Positions 44,293 through 56,414 are shown, counted from the stretch's first letter. The stretch: 64,000 bases of DNA from Shimia marina (GCF_001458175.1 NZ_CYPW01000006.1:1-64000), one strand, 5' to 3'. A program made the numbers and translations. The notes: generated from the letters alone by a model not told the origin.

Positions 44293-47200
44293 ATGACCAC
44301 AGATCCTCGATTCATTCACCTGCGTGTGCACACGGAATACTCCCTGCTTGAAGGGGCCGTGCGCGCCAAGAAACTGCCCGGCCTTTGCACCGATATGGGC
44401 ATGCCGGCGGTGGCAATCACCGACACCAACAGTCTTTTTGCGGCGCTGGAATTCTCGGTGACCGCCCAAGGCGCGGGCATTCAGCCCATCGTGGGGTGTC
44501 AGGTGGATCTGCATATGCCCCATGACGATCCGAGCGGACGCACACAAGCGCCAAAACCGGCACCCATCGTGCTGCTGAGTCAGACTGAGCAGGGCTATGA
44601 AAACCTCATGAAGCTCTCCTCCTGTCTCTATGTGGACAAAGGAGGCCAGCTGCCGCAAGTCACGCTTGAGGAGCTGGCGGAGCGCTCAGAGGGGTTGATC
44701 TGTCTCACTGGTGGGCCGGATGGCCCCATGGGACGGATGATGCGCGACGGGCAACGCGCCGCAGCAGAAACCATGATGGCGCGCTTCAAGGAGATCTTTG
44801 CCGACCGGCTGTATGTGGAGTTGCAACGCCACCCCGGTGAGGATGGCAAACCCGAAGCTGAGCGGCTGACAGAGCGGGGCTTTGTGGAGATGGCCTATGC
44901 CATGGGGATCCCACTGGTGGCCACCAATGATGTTTATTTCCCCACCACCAATATGTATGAGGCGCATGATGCGCTGATCTGTATTTCAGAAGGCGCCTAT
45001 GTGGATCAACAGGACGGCCGCCGCCGCCTGACCCCACAGCATTATTTCAAATCCCAAGAAGAGATGATCACGCTCTTTGTGGATTTACCTGAGGCCATTG
45101 AAAACACAGTGGAAATCGCAAAACGCTGTGCCTTTGCCACTTATCGCCGTGATCCGATTCTGCCGAAATTTGCCGATGACGAGGTGGCAGAGCTGCGCCG
45201 CATCGCCAACGAAGGCCTGCAGAAACGGCTGGCGGTGATCCCCCATGCGGTCAGTGTAGAGGAATATCAGGAACGGCTAGAGTTTGAGCTGGGCATCATC
45301 GAAGGCATGGGCTTTCCCGGCTACTTCCTGATTGTTGCGGACTTCATTCAATGGGGCAAAGATCACAATATTCCGGTGGGCCCCGGGCGGGGCTCTGGTG
45401 CGGGATCCCTTGTGGCCTATGCGCTGACCATCACCGACCTTGACCCGCTGCGTTATTCCCTGCTGTTTGAGCGCTTCCTCAACCCGGAACGGGTGTCGAT
45501 GCCCGACTTTGACATCGACTTCTGCATGGATCGCCGCGAGGAGGTCATCAAATATGTGCAGCAGAAATACGGCCGCGACAAAGTGGGGCAAATCATCACC
45601 TTTGGTGCACTCCTGTCCAAAGCCGCCGTGCGCGACATCGGACGCGTGCTGCAAATGCCCTATGGGCAGGTGGATCGCCTCTCCAAGCTGATCCCGGTGG
45701 AGGGCGTAAAGCCCATGTCCATCGCCGACAGCCTCAAAGAAGAACCACGTCTGCGCGAGGAGGCGCAGAAAGAAGAGGTGGTGAACCGGCTCTTGACCTA
45801 TGGCCAGCAGGTTGAGGGGCTGTTGCGCAACGCCTCAACCCACGCCGCTGGTGTGGTGATTGGCGACCGCCCGCTGGACGCGCTGGTGCCGCTCTATCAG
45901 GATCCGCGTTCTGACATGCCCGCCACCCAGTTCAATATGAAATGGGTCGAACAGGCCGGTCTGGTGAAGTTCGACTTCTTGGGCCTGAAAACTCTGACAG
46001 TCATTCAAAACGCCATTGAGCAGATCCACAGCTCAAACCGCCCGCTGCATGTGGCCGCCGATGGCACGCAGCTTTATGAGCCTGCAGAGGGTGCCGAAAA
46101 CCAGATCAACGCCATCCCGCTGGATGACAAACCCACCTATGATCTCTATTCCGCCGCCAAAACCGTGGCCGTGTTTCAGGTGGAATCCACCGGCATGATG
46201 GATGCGCTCAAGCGCATGAAACCCACCTGTATCGAGGACATCGTTGCGCTTGTGGCGCTCTATCGTCCGGGCCCGATGGAAAACATTCCGGTCTATTGTG
46301 AAGTCAAAAACGGGCTGCGCGAGATTCAATCGGTCCACCCGCTGATCGACCACATCCTTGAGGAAACACAGGGCATCATCGTTTATCAGGAACAGGTGAT
46401 GCAGATCGCGCAGGTCATGGCCGGCTACTCCCTTGGCGGTGCGGACCTGTTGCGCCGCGCCATGGGTAAGAAAATCAAAGAGGCGATGGACGCCGAGCGG
46501 CCCAAGTTCGAAAAAGGCGCGGCCGAAAACGGCGTTCCCGCCAAGAAAGCCAGCGAGGTTTTCGACCTTCTGGAAAAATTCGCCAACTACGGCTTTAACA
46601 AATCCCACGCCGCCGCCTATGCGGTGGTGAGCTATCAGACTGCCTGGCTGAAGGCCAACCACCCGGTGGAATTTATGGCCGGGGTGATGAACTGCGATAT
46701 CCACCTCACAGACAAACTTGCCATCTATTTTGAAGAAGTCAAAAAGGCGCTGAAACTGCCCTATGTGCCCCCCTGCGTCAACCGCTCTGATGCGACATTC
46801 AAGGTGGTCGATGGTGCGCTTGTCTATGCGCTTGGAGCACTGAAGAACGTCGGTTTGGAAGCCATGAAATTGGTGACCGAGGGGCGCAAGGTTGATGGCA
46901 TCGACAAGCCTTTTGCCACGCTGTTTGATTTTGCCCGCCGGGTGGATCTCAAGAAAGTGGGTAAGCGCCCGCTGGAAATGCTCGCACGTTCCGGTGCCTT
47001 TGATCAGCTTGATGGCAATCGCCGTCGGGTGATGGAAAGCCTCGACGGGCTGGTGAACTACTCCGCCGCCATCCATGAGCAGAAAAGTTCCAATCAGGTC
47101 TCGCTCTTTGGCGAAGCGGGCGACGACCTGCCGGAACCCCGGCTCTCCCCTGCCGGCGACTGGCTGCAGGCAGAGCGGCTGGATGAGGAGGCCAAAGCAA

Positions 47201-47811
47201 TTGGCTTTTTCCTGTCAGGTCACCCTCTGGAAGATTATATGGCCCCGCTGAAGCGCAAGCAGGTGATGACGCTGGACGAGCTCACCGATAAAGCGCGCGG
47301 TGGTCCCTGTATTGCCAAACTGGCCGGGCGGGTTTCTGGCCGCCAAGAGCGCAAATCTGCACGCGGCAACCGTTTTGCTTTTGCGCAGCTGTCTGATCCC
47401 ACAGGGGCCTACGAGGTCACCATCTTCTCTGACACCTTGGAGAAGTGCCGCGAATATCTGGAAGTGGGCTCCAAAGTTGTTGTGACGGTGAAAGCGGAAA
47501 TGGAGAGCGATCAGCTCAAGCTGCTGGCGCAATCCATGACCCCCGTGGAAACCATTGTGGCAGATGCAGGTAATTCTGGTCTCAAGATCTATCTGGATGA
47601 CGCCAGCGCCGTGGGACCGGTGGCCAATATTCTGGAAGGCGCCAAACAGACTATGAAGAACATGCCCAAGGGGCCGATCTGGTTCTGCCTCACCAATATG
47701 GAGCTGCCCGGTGAAGTGGAAATTGACGCGGGCGCGGGCTTCCCGGTGAATCCCCAGATCAAAAGCGCGCTGAAATCCGTGGAAGGGGTGATGGCCGTCG
47801 AAGAGGTCTAA
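44293..47811 (+). CDS. dnaE: DNA polymerase III subunit alpha (replicative polymerase)
   Basis: A 1172-residue replicative polymerase. The PHP domain opens with FIHLRVHTEYSLLEGAV, the palm carries the catalytic aspartates in MPDFDIDFCMDRREEV, GPGRGSGAGSLVAYAL is in the fingers, and GFNKSHAAAYAVVSYQTAWLK is present later. The C-terminal OB fold and tau-binding region occupy about 960-1172. It is the main dnaE type rather than the shorter DnaE2 error-prone form. Confidence 0.97.
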   Translation: MTTDPRFIHLRVHTEYSLLEGAVRAKKLPGLCTDMGMPAVAITDTNSLFAALEFSVTAQGAGIQPIVGCQVDLHMPHDDPSGRTQAPKPAPIVLLSQTEQGYENLMKLSSCLYVDKGGQLPQVTLEELAERSEGLICLTGGPDGPMGRMMRDGQRAAAETMMARFKEIFADRLYVELQRHPGEDGKPEAERLTERGFVEMAYAMGIPLVATNDVYFPTTNMYEAHDALICISEGAYVDQQDGRRRLTPQHYFKSQEEMITLFVDLPEAIENTVEIAKRCAFATYRRDPILPKFADDEVAELRRIANEGLQKRLAVIPHAVSVEEYQERLEFELGIIEGMGFPGYFLIVADFIQWGKDHNIPVGPGRGSGAGSLVAYALTITDLDPLRYSLLFERFLNPERVSMPDFDIDFCMDRREEVIKYVQQKYGRDKVGQIITFGALLSKAAVRDIGRVLQMPYGQVDRLSKLIPVEGVKPMSIADSLKEEPRLREEAQKEEVVNRLLTYGQQVEGLLRNASTHAAGVVIGDRPLDALVPLYQDPRSDMPATQFNMKWVEQAGLVKFDFLGLKTLTVIQNAIEQIHSSNRPLHVAADGTQLYEPAEGAENQINAIPLDDKPTYDLYSAAKTVAVFQVESTGMMDALKRMKPTCIEDIVALVALYRPGPMENIPVYCEVKNGLREIQSVHPLIDHILEETQGIIVYQEQVMQIAQVMAGYSLGGADLLRRAMGKKIKEAMDAERPKFEKGAAENGVPAKKASEVFDLLEKFANYGFNKSHAAAYAVVSYQTAWLKANHPVEFMAGVMNCDIHLTDKLAIYFEEVKKALKLPYVPPCVNRSDATFKVVDGALVYALGALKNVGLEAMKLVTEGRKVDGIDKPFATLFDFARRVDLKKVGKRPLEMLARSGAFDQLDGNRRRVMESLDGLVNYSAAIHEQKSSNQVSLFGEAGDDLPEPRLSPAGDWLQAERLDEEAKAIGFFLSGHPLEDYMAPLKRKQVMTLDELTDKARGGPCIAKLAGRVSGRQERKSARGNRFAFAQLSDPTGAYEVTIFSDTLEKCREYLEVGSKVVVTVKAEMESDQLKLLAQSMTPVETIVADAGNSGLKIYLDDASAVGPVANILEGAKQTMKNMPKGPIWFCLTNMELPGEVEIDAGAGFPVNPQIKSALKSVEGVMAVEEV

Positions 47812-50209
<2,398 letters not shown>

Positions 50210-50231
50210 GTGGTAGAAATATGCGACGATG

Positions 50232-50259
50232 AAAGGAGCGCCTTGGCGCTCCTTTTTCA
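50232..50259 (+). terminator. Terminator of fadH
   Basis: AAAGGAGCGC and GCGCTCCTTT form a 10-bp stem about a CTTG loop, followed by TTC. Confidence 0.88.
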
Positions 50260-50273
50260 TTGCGGTCACAAAC

Positions 50274-50308
50274 GCAAAAAAGAGACCCGGACACTTCTGT
50301 ACCGGGTC
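50274..50308 (-). terminator. Terminator of the LysR gene
   Basis: On the minus strand GACCCGG and CCGGGTC form a 7-bp stem with an 11-nt loop, followed by TCTTTTTTG, 41 nt after the LysR stop. Confidence 0.8.
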
Positions 50309-50349
50309 AAGGTGCTTTCAAGGAAAGCTAGGGAAAGTTCAAAAATCCG

Positions 50350-51255
50350 TTACCAGTTGGTCGGGCCTTTCTCAGCAAAGGCATGCACGAGAAAGTCTAT
50401 AAATGCCCGCACCTTAGGCTGCGTAAACCGTCCGGGAGGATAGACCGCATAGATGCCCTGCGTCTCAACTGGAAGATCAGGAATCGCTTCTTCCACCAGA
50501 CCCTCTTCCAACGCATCCGCATAAAGAAAACTTGGCAGGTAAGCGATGCCAAGGCCAGCTTGCGCCGCGTTCAAAAGCGACTGCCCATCGTTTACAGAAA
50601 GCCACCCCGCAGTACGCACCTGCCGCTTTTCACCGGAGGGGGCGGTCAGCTTCCACACGGCGCCGTTGGACTGGCTGGAGTAATGCAAGAGCTTGTGATG
50701 ATTGAGATCATCAATCTTCTCAGGGCGACCGTATTTTTCGAAATAGGCCGGACTGGCAATCATACGTCGCGTTGTCTCTGTCAGCTTGCGAGCGCGCAAT
50801 GTGCTGTCTTCAAGCTCTCCGATCCGAATAGCCATGTCAAAGCCTTCGGAAATCAGCTCCACATAGCGATTGTTCAGCTCCATATTCACTGTGATTTCAG
50901 GGAACTCACTGAGAAACTCTCCCAATACAGGTGAGAGGTGGTTCACCCCAAAGTCCGTCGCCACCGAAATACGCAGAAGACCAGAGGGCGCGGATTGCAT
51001 GGATGTGACCAGCGCATCGGCTTCGCCGGCATCGTTCAGCACACGCCGCGCCCGATCATAATAAGCCAGCCCAATTTCAGTTGGCGAAACTCGGCGCGTT
51101 GTCCGGTTGAGAAGTCGCGCACCAAGACGCGCTTCAAGAGAGGATACATGTTTGGATACCGCCGACTTGGAGATGCCCATCTTCTTTGCGGCATCCGTAA
51201 ATCCGCCCTGATCCACGACGGTGGCAAAAGCTTCCATTTCGGTCAGGCGATCCAT
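50350..51255 (-). CDS. LysR-family transcriptional regulator
   Basis: A 301-residue LysR-type regulator. The N-terminal winged helix has MDRLTEMEAFATVVDQGGFTDAAKKMGISKSAVSKH with the family's recognition helix, and the effector domain follows (about 90-301). MDRLTEME at 51255 is the usual start for this subgroup. It faces fadH tail to tail, so fadH is not an obvious divergent target. The ligand is unknown. Confidence 0.92.
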   Translation of the reverse strand: MDRLTEMEAFATVVDQGGFTDAAKKMGISKSAVSKHVSSLEARLGARLLNRTTRRVSPTEIGLAYYDRARRVLNDAGEADALVTSMQSAPSGLLRISVATDFGVNHLSPVLGEFLSEFPEITVNMELNNRYVELISEGFDMAIRIGELEDSTLRARKLTETTRRMIASPAYFEKYGRPEKIDDLNHHKLLHYSSQSNGAVWKLTAPSGEKRQVRTAGWLSVNDGQSLLNAAQAGLGIAYLPSFLYADALEEGLVEEAIPDLPVETQGIYAVYPPGRFTQPKVRAFIDFLVHAFAEKGPTNW

Positions 51256-51488
51256 CTTGATGTCCTCTAATGTCTTCCTTGGACACAAGAGATGCCCCCG
51301 AAATCGGGCAGGATATGGGCAGAGGCCGGACAATATCGGGGTTTTGCTTAGATCGTTTGCGACGCGGAAACACAGAAACGATCGGTTTCCAAAGGCAAAG
51401 GAAGCCCACCATCTCTTAAATCGGGCACGTAACGAAGAGGCCCCGGCTGCGACGCTTTGGAAGTGCAGCGCCCCAAAAGAGTGCGCCG

Positions 51489-52307
51489 TTAATCTCCCAG
51501 CTTTGCGTGCACCTCATCCAAATCGATCTCTCCCACGGGCATTTTGTTCCCCGGGTTCTCAAAATCGTATTTGAAAAGCTGGAAGTCGCGTTTGTAGATT
51601 TCATAGACGAGATGCATGGACAGATCGTCGAAGTAGTCCTCTACAGGGTGTGCACGCTTAGGGCCATGCCCCTCCGATTCGTTAAAACGGGGAATCGCAT
51701 TCAGGTCGACGCAGTGTGGCGTTTGAATACTATCAAGCACTTGCTGCATGCCATCATTGAACTGTTCAGTCCAAAAGATCTTGTTGTAGGTACCACCGTT
51801 CACAATAAACGTAGAAATGTGTCCAGACATCGCAGACCAGTGAATGTCGGGATCCATCGGCCGGCGCCAACGGATGGTGTCACGTGCAAACAACAAAAAC
51901 CGTCTGAAACTCTGAATCTGGTCGAACTCCTGCTTGCCGTCGTCGCCGCCGACCTCAATGCCGTACTTCTGAATCAGCATCGGCACAAGGTTTCCGCGAT
52001 AGCGCTTCCCATTGCGCTGAATGCCGCAGATTTTATCGAAGAAGGAAGAAAGGATACGCGTGTAGGGGTTTCTCACACATGTGAAAGCATAAGAGCGGTG
52101 TTCACGCACGTTATTGGTAATCGGCTGATGGCTGCCCTCAAGCGCCCATTTGTGCATGCCCCCTTGTGCATCATGGATATCCCCATCGAAAAATTCACCA
52201 TGATCCGAATAGAACATGATTTGCCCAATGGTCGAACAGGCGCATTTCGGAACAACCCGATACACAACGCTTTCGCTTTCAGTCATCCAAGTGCCGGGAA
52301 AACCCAT
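51489..52307 (-). CDS. Sulfotransferase (sulfotransferase family 2 / carbohydrate type)
   Basis: A 272-residue PAPS-dependent sulfotransferase. The 5'-phosphosulfate loop PKCACSTI is at residues 20-27 and the 3'-phosphate loop RNPYTRILSSF is at 79-89, as in HNK-1-like carbohydrate sulfotransferases. There is no signal peptide or TM, so it acts in the cytoplasm. It is divergent from the GT14 glycosyltransferase by 147 nt, suggesting joint modification of a glycan. Base composition looks less GC-rich than in the phn region. Confidence 0.9.
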   Translation of the reverse strand: MGFPGTWMTESESVVYRVVPKCACSTIGQIMFYSDHGEFFDGDIHDAQGGMHKWALEGSHQPITNNVREHRSYAFTCVRNPYTRILSSFFDKICGIQRNGKRYRGNLVPMLIQKYGIEVGGDDGKQEFDQIQSFRRFLLFARDTIRWRRPMDPDIHWSAMSGHISTFIVNGGTYNKIFWTEQFNDGMQQVLDSIQTPHCVDLNAIPRFNESEGHGPKRAHPVEDYFDDLSMHLVYEIYKRDFQLFKYDFENPGNKMPVGEIDLDEVHAKLGD

Positions 52308-52454
52308 AGTCTGCCTCCGTAGTCACCATGGCTCGTTTCTCTGCCACAGTCTTGATGCGTATCGAAAAATTCCGAACAAAGCCTGTTTATTCAATGCCGT
52401 TTCCTCTTTAAATGGATAACGTCAAAACGTCAAAGTGGGGATCAAGGACAACAG

Positions 52455-54032
52455 ATGGCAAGAATTGCGTATATTCTTCTGTGCCACAAAGATCCCGAAG
52501 CGATCATTATGCAGGCAGAGCGCCTGACAGCGACTGGCGACTATATTTCTATTCACTTTGACGCGCGCGCAAAGCCGGAACATTTTCGCATGCTTCGAGA
52601 GGCTTTGGGTCACAACCCAAACGTTGCCTTCGCGGAAAAGCGAATCAAATGTGGCTGGGGCGAGTGGTCTCTCGTAGAAGCGACACTCTATGCCGTTGAG
52701 ACAGCCGTAAAACGCTTCCCGCGTGCCTCACACTTCTACATGCTGTCCGGCGACTGTATGGTGATCAAATCGTCAGAGTACATCCATAACTTTCTGGATG
52801 ACAACGATGTGGATTTCATCGAAAGCTTCGACTTCTTTGAAAGCGACTGGATCAAAACCGGCATGAAAGCCGAGCGCCTGATCTATCGGCACTGGTTCAA
52901 CGAGCGCACGCAAAAACGCCGCTTCTACGCAACCTTTAACCTTCAAAAGAAGCTCGGCTTCACCCGTGAAATTCCTGCTGACATCCAAGTGATGATTGGT
53001 AGCCAATGGTGGTGCCTGCGCCGCCAGACCATTGAGGCTGTTTTGGATTTCACAAGAACGCGGCGCGATGTGATGCGCTTTTTCCGTACCACATGGATTC
53101 CAGACGAGACGTTTTTTCAAACCTTGGTGAGACATCTTGTACCCACGCCCGAAATCCGTTCGCGCACCCTGACATTCCTAATGTTTACGGACTATGGAAT
53201 GCCGCTCACATTCTACAATGATCACTATGACCTGCTCTTGAGTCAGGACTTTCTCTTCGCGCGAAAAATCAGCCCGGATGCAATTGAGTTAAAAGAACGC
53301 CTCGGCCAGCTTTACGCTGAAAAGGGCGTTTCATTTCAGATCTCCGCAGAGGGTCCAAGCCTCTTCAAGTTCCTCACAGGTCGCGGACGCATCGGCAAAC
53401 GTTTTGCAAGTCGCTTTTGGGAAGCAGAAAGTACCTTGGGGCGCGACCGTGAACTGATGCTGCTTGTCTGTAAGAAATGGCACGTTGCCAAACGGCTATT
53501 GGGCAAAATTGGCGAAGTCACTGACATTCCGACCATCGCTTACCTCTTCAATGAAGAAGGCACGGCATTGCCTGATTTGGGCGGCATTCAGTCGACGCTT
53601 GGCAAACGTACCCGCCACCGCAGGGCGTTGATGCGCATGTTGTTTGACTATTACAACACGGATCGGCTTGTGATCTGTCTGGACCCGAGCGCGCTGGAGT
53701 TTATGCAGGACTTCTTCAGTGATCGATCCATGACTCGCATGTTGGAAATTCAATGCGACTTCACTGACGAATACCTGACCGGACATGCCATTCGCATCGG
53801 TCTTGCAGGAGATCAAACGCCCAGGGACACATTGGAGCGCCTACTGCCTACCATTCGACGCGACATATTCAATGAAAGTGATCGCATCAGAGACGCTGGA
53901 TTTGAAAACCTTGGCCGAATGAGCCAAAGCGCTCCAGAAGCCGAGCACGTAGCTTCGATCATGTCCTTTTTGAGCATCGATGAAGAAAAGGCCCGTGAAA
54001 TCGCGCAGACCAACTATCTCTTCAGCGATTAA
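52455..54032 (+). CDS. GT14-type beta-1,6-N-acetylglucosaminyl/xylosyltransferase-like protein with C-terminal DUF5928-like region
   Basis: A 525-residue protein. The N-terminal half resembles the GT14 core-2 family: MARIAYILLCHKDPEAI, SIHFDARAKPEHF, CGWGEWSLVEATL, FYMLSGDCMVIKS, and the IGSQWWCLRR with IPDETFFQTLV blocks common to GT14 enzymes. The C-terminal half (about 290-525) matches, as I remember it, a roseobacter-specific DUF5928 extension. It has no TM segment. The nearby sulfotransferase suggests a sulfated glycan product. Acceptor unknown. Confidence 0.88.
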   Translation: MARIAYILLCHKDPEAIIMQAERLTATGDYISIHFDARAKPEHFRMLREALGHNPNVAFAEKRIKCGWGEWSLVEATLYAVETAVKRFPRASHFYMLSGDCMVIKSSEYIHNFLDDNDVDFIESFDFFESDWIKTGMKAERLIYRHWFNERTQKRRFYATFNLQKKLGFTREIPADIQVMIGSQWWCLRRQTIEAVLDFTRTRRDVMRFFRTTWIPDETFFQTLVRHLVPTPEIRSRTLTFLMFTDYGMPLTFYNDHYDLLLSQDFLFARKISPDAIELKERLGQLYAEKGVSFQISAEGPSLFKFLTGRGRIGKRFASRFWEAESTLGRDRELMLLVCKKWHVAKRLLGKIGEVTDIPTIAYLFNEEGTALPDLGGIQSTLGKRTRHRRALMRMLFDYYNTDRLVICLDPSALEFMQDFFSDRSMTRMLEIQCDFTDEYLTGHAIRIGLAGDQTPRDTLERLLPTIRRDIFNESDRIRDAGFENLGRMSQSAPEAEHVASIMSFLSIDEEKAREIAQTNYLFSD

Positions 54033-54098
54033 AGCCTTTGGCGGTCTACTTAATGCCTCACAGTTACCTCGAAGCGCTTTAACACCAATTGGCGCGCC

Positions 54099-55037
54099 TT
54101 AGCGCGCCTTGGTCAGCTCCAGGAAAACGTCTTCGAGATCAGCTTGCTCGGTTTTAACATCTTGTATTGTGATGCCCGCAGCGCGCACTGCGTTAAGAAC
54201 ATCTTCTGCAGAGGTGGTCTTGGTCTGATACGATATGGCCAGAGCCCCATCCGCACGGCGCTCCACAGAGAGCCCTTCTGCCGAAGGCAGCGCCTGCACA
54301 TCATCAGCAGGCTGTATCACCATGCATTTTCCATCAATTTGACCCAGCAAATTTGAAGTGCTGTCCTGCGCTACAAGACTGCCTTGATTGATGATCGCGA
54401 TCTCGTCACACATTTCTTCGGCCTCCTCGAGGTAATGTGTCGTCAGAATGATGGTCGTGCCATGCTCTTCATTCAATCGACGCACATTGCGCCACAGCAT
54501 CTGACGCAACTCAATATCCACACCTGCAGTCGGCTCATCCAGAACCAAGACCTGCGGGCTATGAACAAGGGCCTTACCGAGCAAGAGCCGGCGCCGCATG
54601 CCGCCTGACAGAGTACGCGCGTAGGCCTCCGCTTTATCCTCCAGCCCAATGAGTTCAAGGATTTCATCGCTGCGTCTTTGCGCTTTTGGAACACCGTAAA
54701 GCCCTGCCTGCACCTCCAATGCCCCACGTGGGGTGAAAAAAGGATCTAGGTTCAACTCTTGGGGCATAACACCAATTGCCGCGCGCGACTGTCTGGGGTT
54801 CTCGTCTTGATCAAATCCCCAAATTCTTACAGACCCCGCCGATTTGGTCACAAGCCCCGCCATAATATTGATCATAGTGGATTTTCCGGCCCCATTAGGA
54901 CCCAGCAGCCCAAATATGCATCCGGCTGGGATCGCGAGATCAACCCCTTTCAGCGCCTTTTTCTGTGGTTCACCACGGCCGCCCTTGTAGGTCTTATGCA
55001 ACCCTCGGATTTCGATCGCATTCTGGGTCATGGCCAC
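54099..55037 (-). CDS. ABC transporter ATP-binding protein (no permease nearby)
   Basis: A 312-residue ABC ATPase of the CcmA/YadG drug- or polysaccharide-export type. Walker A is GPNGAGKST, the signature LSGGMRRR and Walker B VLVLDEPTAGVDI, and a roughly 70-residue C-terminal extension ends LEDVFLELTKAR. GTG at 55037 has GGGAG 5 nt before it; ATG at 55031 is a close alternative. The matching membrane gene is not adjacent on either side. Confidence 0.92.
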   Translation of the reverse strand: MAMTQNAIEIRGLHKTYKGGRGEPQKKALKGVDLAIPAGCIFGLLGPNGAGKSTMINIMAGLVTKSAGSVRIWGFDQDENPRQSRAAIGVMPQELNLDPFFTPRGALEVQAGLYGVPKAQRRSDEILELIGLEDKAEAYARTLSGGMRRRLLLGKALVHSPQVLVLDEPTAGVDIELRQMLWRNVRRLNEEHGTTIILTTHYLEEAEEMCDEIAIINQGSLVAQDSTSNLLGQIDGKCMVIQPADDVQALPSAEGLSVERRADGALAISYQTKTTSAEDVLNAVRAAGITIQDVKTEQADLEDVFLELTKAR

Positions 55038-55159
55038 TCTTGCTCCCTGCTGCGCAATGCCTATTATTTGGCCCTAACCAATATGGACGCGTACTACAAC
55101 CGCGCCCTACTATAGCCAACCGTCAGATACCGCCTGACTAAGCCGAAGGAACATCGCGC

Positions 55160-55342
55160 ATGACCATCGCAGCGCCTGAAACCAAAGTTGTCGACAGCTA
55201 CCGCGTCTCTTGTGACGGCGGCGAAGGTGCCCTTGGTCACCCGCGTGTTTGGCTACAGATTCCCAATGAACATGGCTGGGTGGAATGCCCCTATTGTGAC
55301 TGTAAGTTTGTCCATAAGGATTTCGAAACGGCGCAAGCCTAA
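55160..55342 (+). CDS. Zinc-finger CHCC domain protein
   Basis: A 60-residue protein with Cys18, His27, Cys43 and Cys46 in the zf-CHCC arrangement ([11 protein letters not shown] and ECPYCDCKF). The fold resembles the small complex I subunit NDUFS6. Whether it acts in complex I here is not known. It shares a terminator with the opposite-strand phosphatase gene. Confidence 0.93.
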   Translation: MTIAAPETKVVDSYRVSCDGGEGALGHPRVWLQIPNEHGWVECPYCDCKFVHKDFETAQA

Positions 55343-55367
55343 AGCTGCCAACGAGACACTAAACAGG

Positions 55368-55394
55368 AAGCGCCGCTATTAGCGGCGCTTTTTC
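55368..55394. terminator. Bidirectional terminator between zf-CHCC and phosphatase genes
   Basis: AAGCGCCGCT and AGCGGCGCTT form a 10-bp stem with an ATT loop, followed by TTTCA. Confidence 0.85.
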
Positions 55395-55403
55395 ATCCTG
55401 CGT

Positions 55404-56063
55404 TCAAAGGTGTGTTTGGGCGTGGTGTCGCTCAGGTGCTTCTAGGTGTGCGACCGAGTTGAACTGCACCAAAAGCGGTTTGCCCAGCACCATCTGCCAC
55501 CGATGCACAGAAGTGTTTTGAATTGCCAGACACATCTGCGCCCAACCGGCGACGTCGAGATTGAGTGTTTGCCGCAACACGGCGCCAATCAATCCCCCAG
55601 ATGTGACGACCAGCGCACGCCCCTCGCCGGCGGCAATGTCTTCCATCGCAGCCCTGACTCGCGCCTCAAAGGTGTCAAATGTCTCCGGAGCCCCTTGAAT
55701 GGCTCCGTTTTTCCAAGCGTCTAGAACCTGCGGCATATGGCGAACAAATCCTTCGCGATCCGTCGGAACCTCCAGCCCAAATTGCGTCTCCATCAACCGA
55801 GATAGATCAAAGTAAGCAAACTCATTCAGCCTTGGGTCTTCCACGATATCTGCAAAGCGATCGGCTCTCATGCTGATGGCGGTTTCTCGATGCCGCCGCA
55901 TACTGCCTGTGAAGACACGTTGAAAGTGTTCGCCACTATCGCGCATGTGATCTCCGAGCCATGCGGCCTGTTGGTGTCCGAGATCGGAAAGCCTATCATA
56001 GCTGACTTCATCTCTGGCCTCGGTATTGGCCTGCCCGTGACGTACAAGAGAAATATGCGGCAT
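55404..56063 (-). CDS. Histidine phosphatase family protein (phosphoglycerate-mutase fold)
   Basis: A 219-residue protein with the LVRHGQAN catalytic histidine motif at the N-terminus, a second conserved Arg/His block (FTGSMRRHRET) and VVTSGGLIGAVLRQ carrying the other histidine-side residue. Ser where His is usual in the last motif (TSGG) needs a check. The ATG at 56063 is taken; a TTG six codons upstream is less likely. The substrate is unknown. Confidence 0.87.
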   Translation of the reverse strand: MPHISLVRHGQANTEARDEVSYDRLSDLGHQQAAWLGDHMRDSGEHFQRVFTGSMRRHRETAISMRADRFADIVEDPRLNEFAYFDLSRLMETQFGLEVPTDREGFVRHMPQVLDAWKNGAIQGAPETFDTFEARVRAAMEDIAAGEGRALVVTSGGLIGAVLRQTLNLDVAGWAQMCLAIQNTSVHRWQMVLGKPLLVQFNSVAHLEAPERHHAQTHL

Positions 56064-56186
56064 TAGGGTTCGCTCACTCAAATATTCATAAGATGCCTAA
56101 CCAAGCTTCCATCACAGGAAAAGCAAAAATGCCACGAGGTACGCAACGCTATAGGCCGTGCCTCTTGTGACGTGGAAACAGGCTAC

Positions 56187-56414
56187 TCAACCGCGCGCGT
56201 ATCCACGGCGCAACGCCCGCCTGCGGTACCCATCAGCGGCCAAGGAGGCTTCGCGCAAATTGCCGAAAATACGGATCATGGTGCGCCCTTTTCCGCCAGA
56301 GACCCCCCATTCGCGCATAACCGACACTTCCTCAAAGAGATTCATCGCAAGCTCGACACGATAGTAGCGCGGGCCCGTGGTGCGAGAGGGTTTGTATAAA
56401 ATGCAGGTCGCCAT
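56187..56414 (-). CDS. Small WGR domain protein
   Basis: A 75-residue protein that is little more than one WGR domain: YYRVELAMNLFEEVSVMREWG followed by GGKGRTMIRIF. The usual Trp-Gly-Arg is Trp-Gly-Val here. WGR domains bind nucleic acid in PARPs and some bacterial regulators; the small stand-alone form is common in alphaproteobacteria. Function unknown. Confidence 0.85.
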   Translation of the reverse strand: MATCILYKPSRTTGPRYYRVELAMNLFEEVSVMREWGVSGGKGRTMIRIFGNLREASLAADGYRRRALRRGYARG

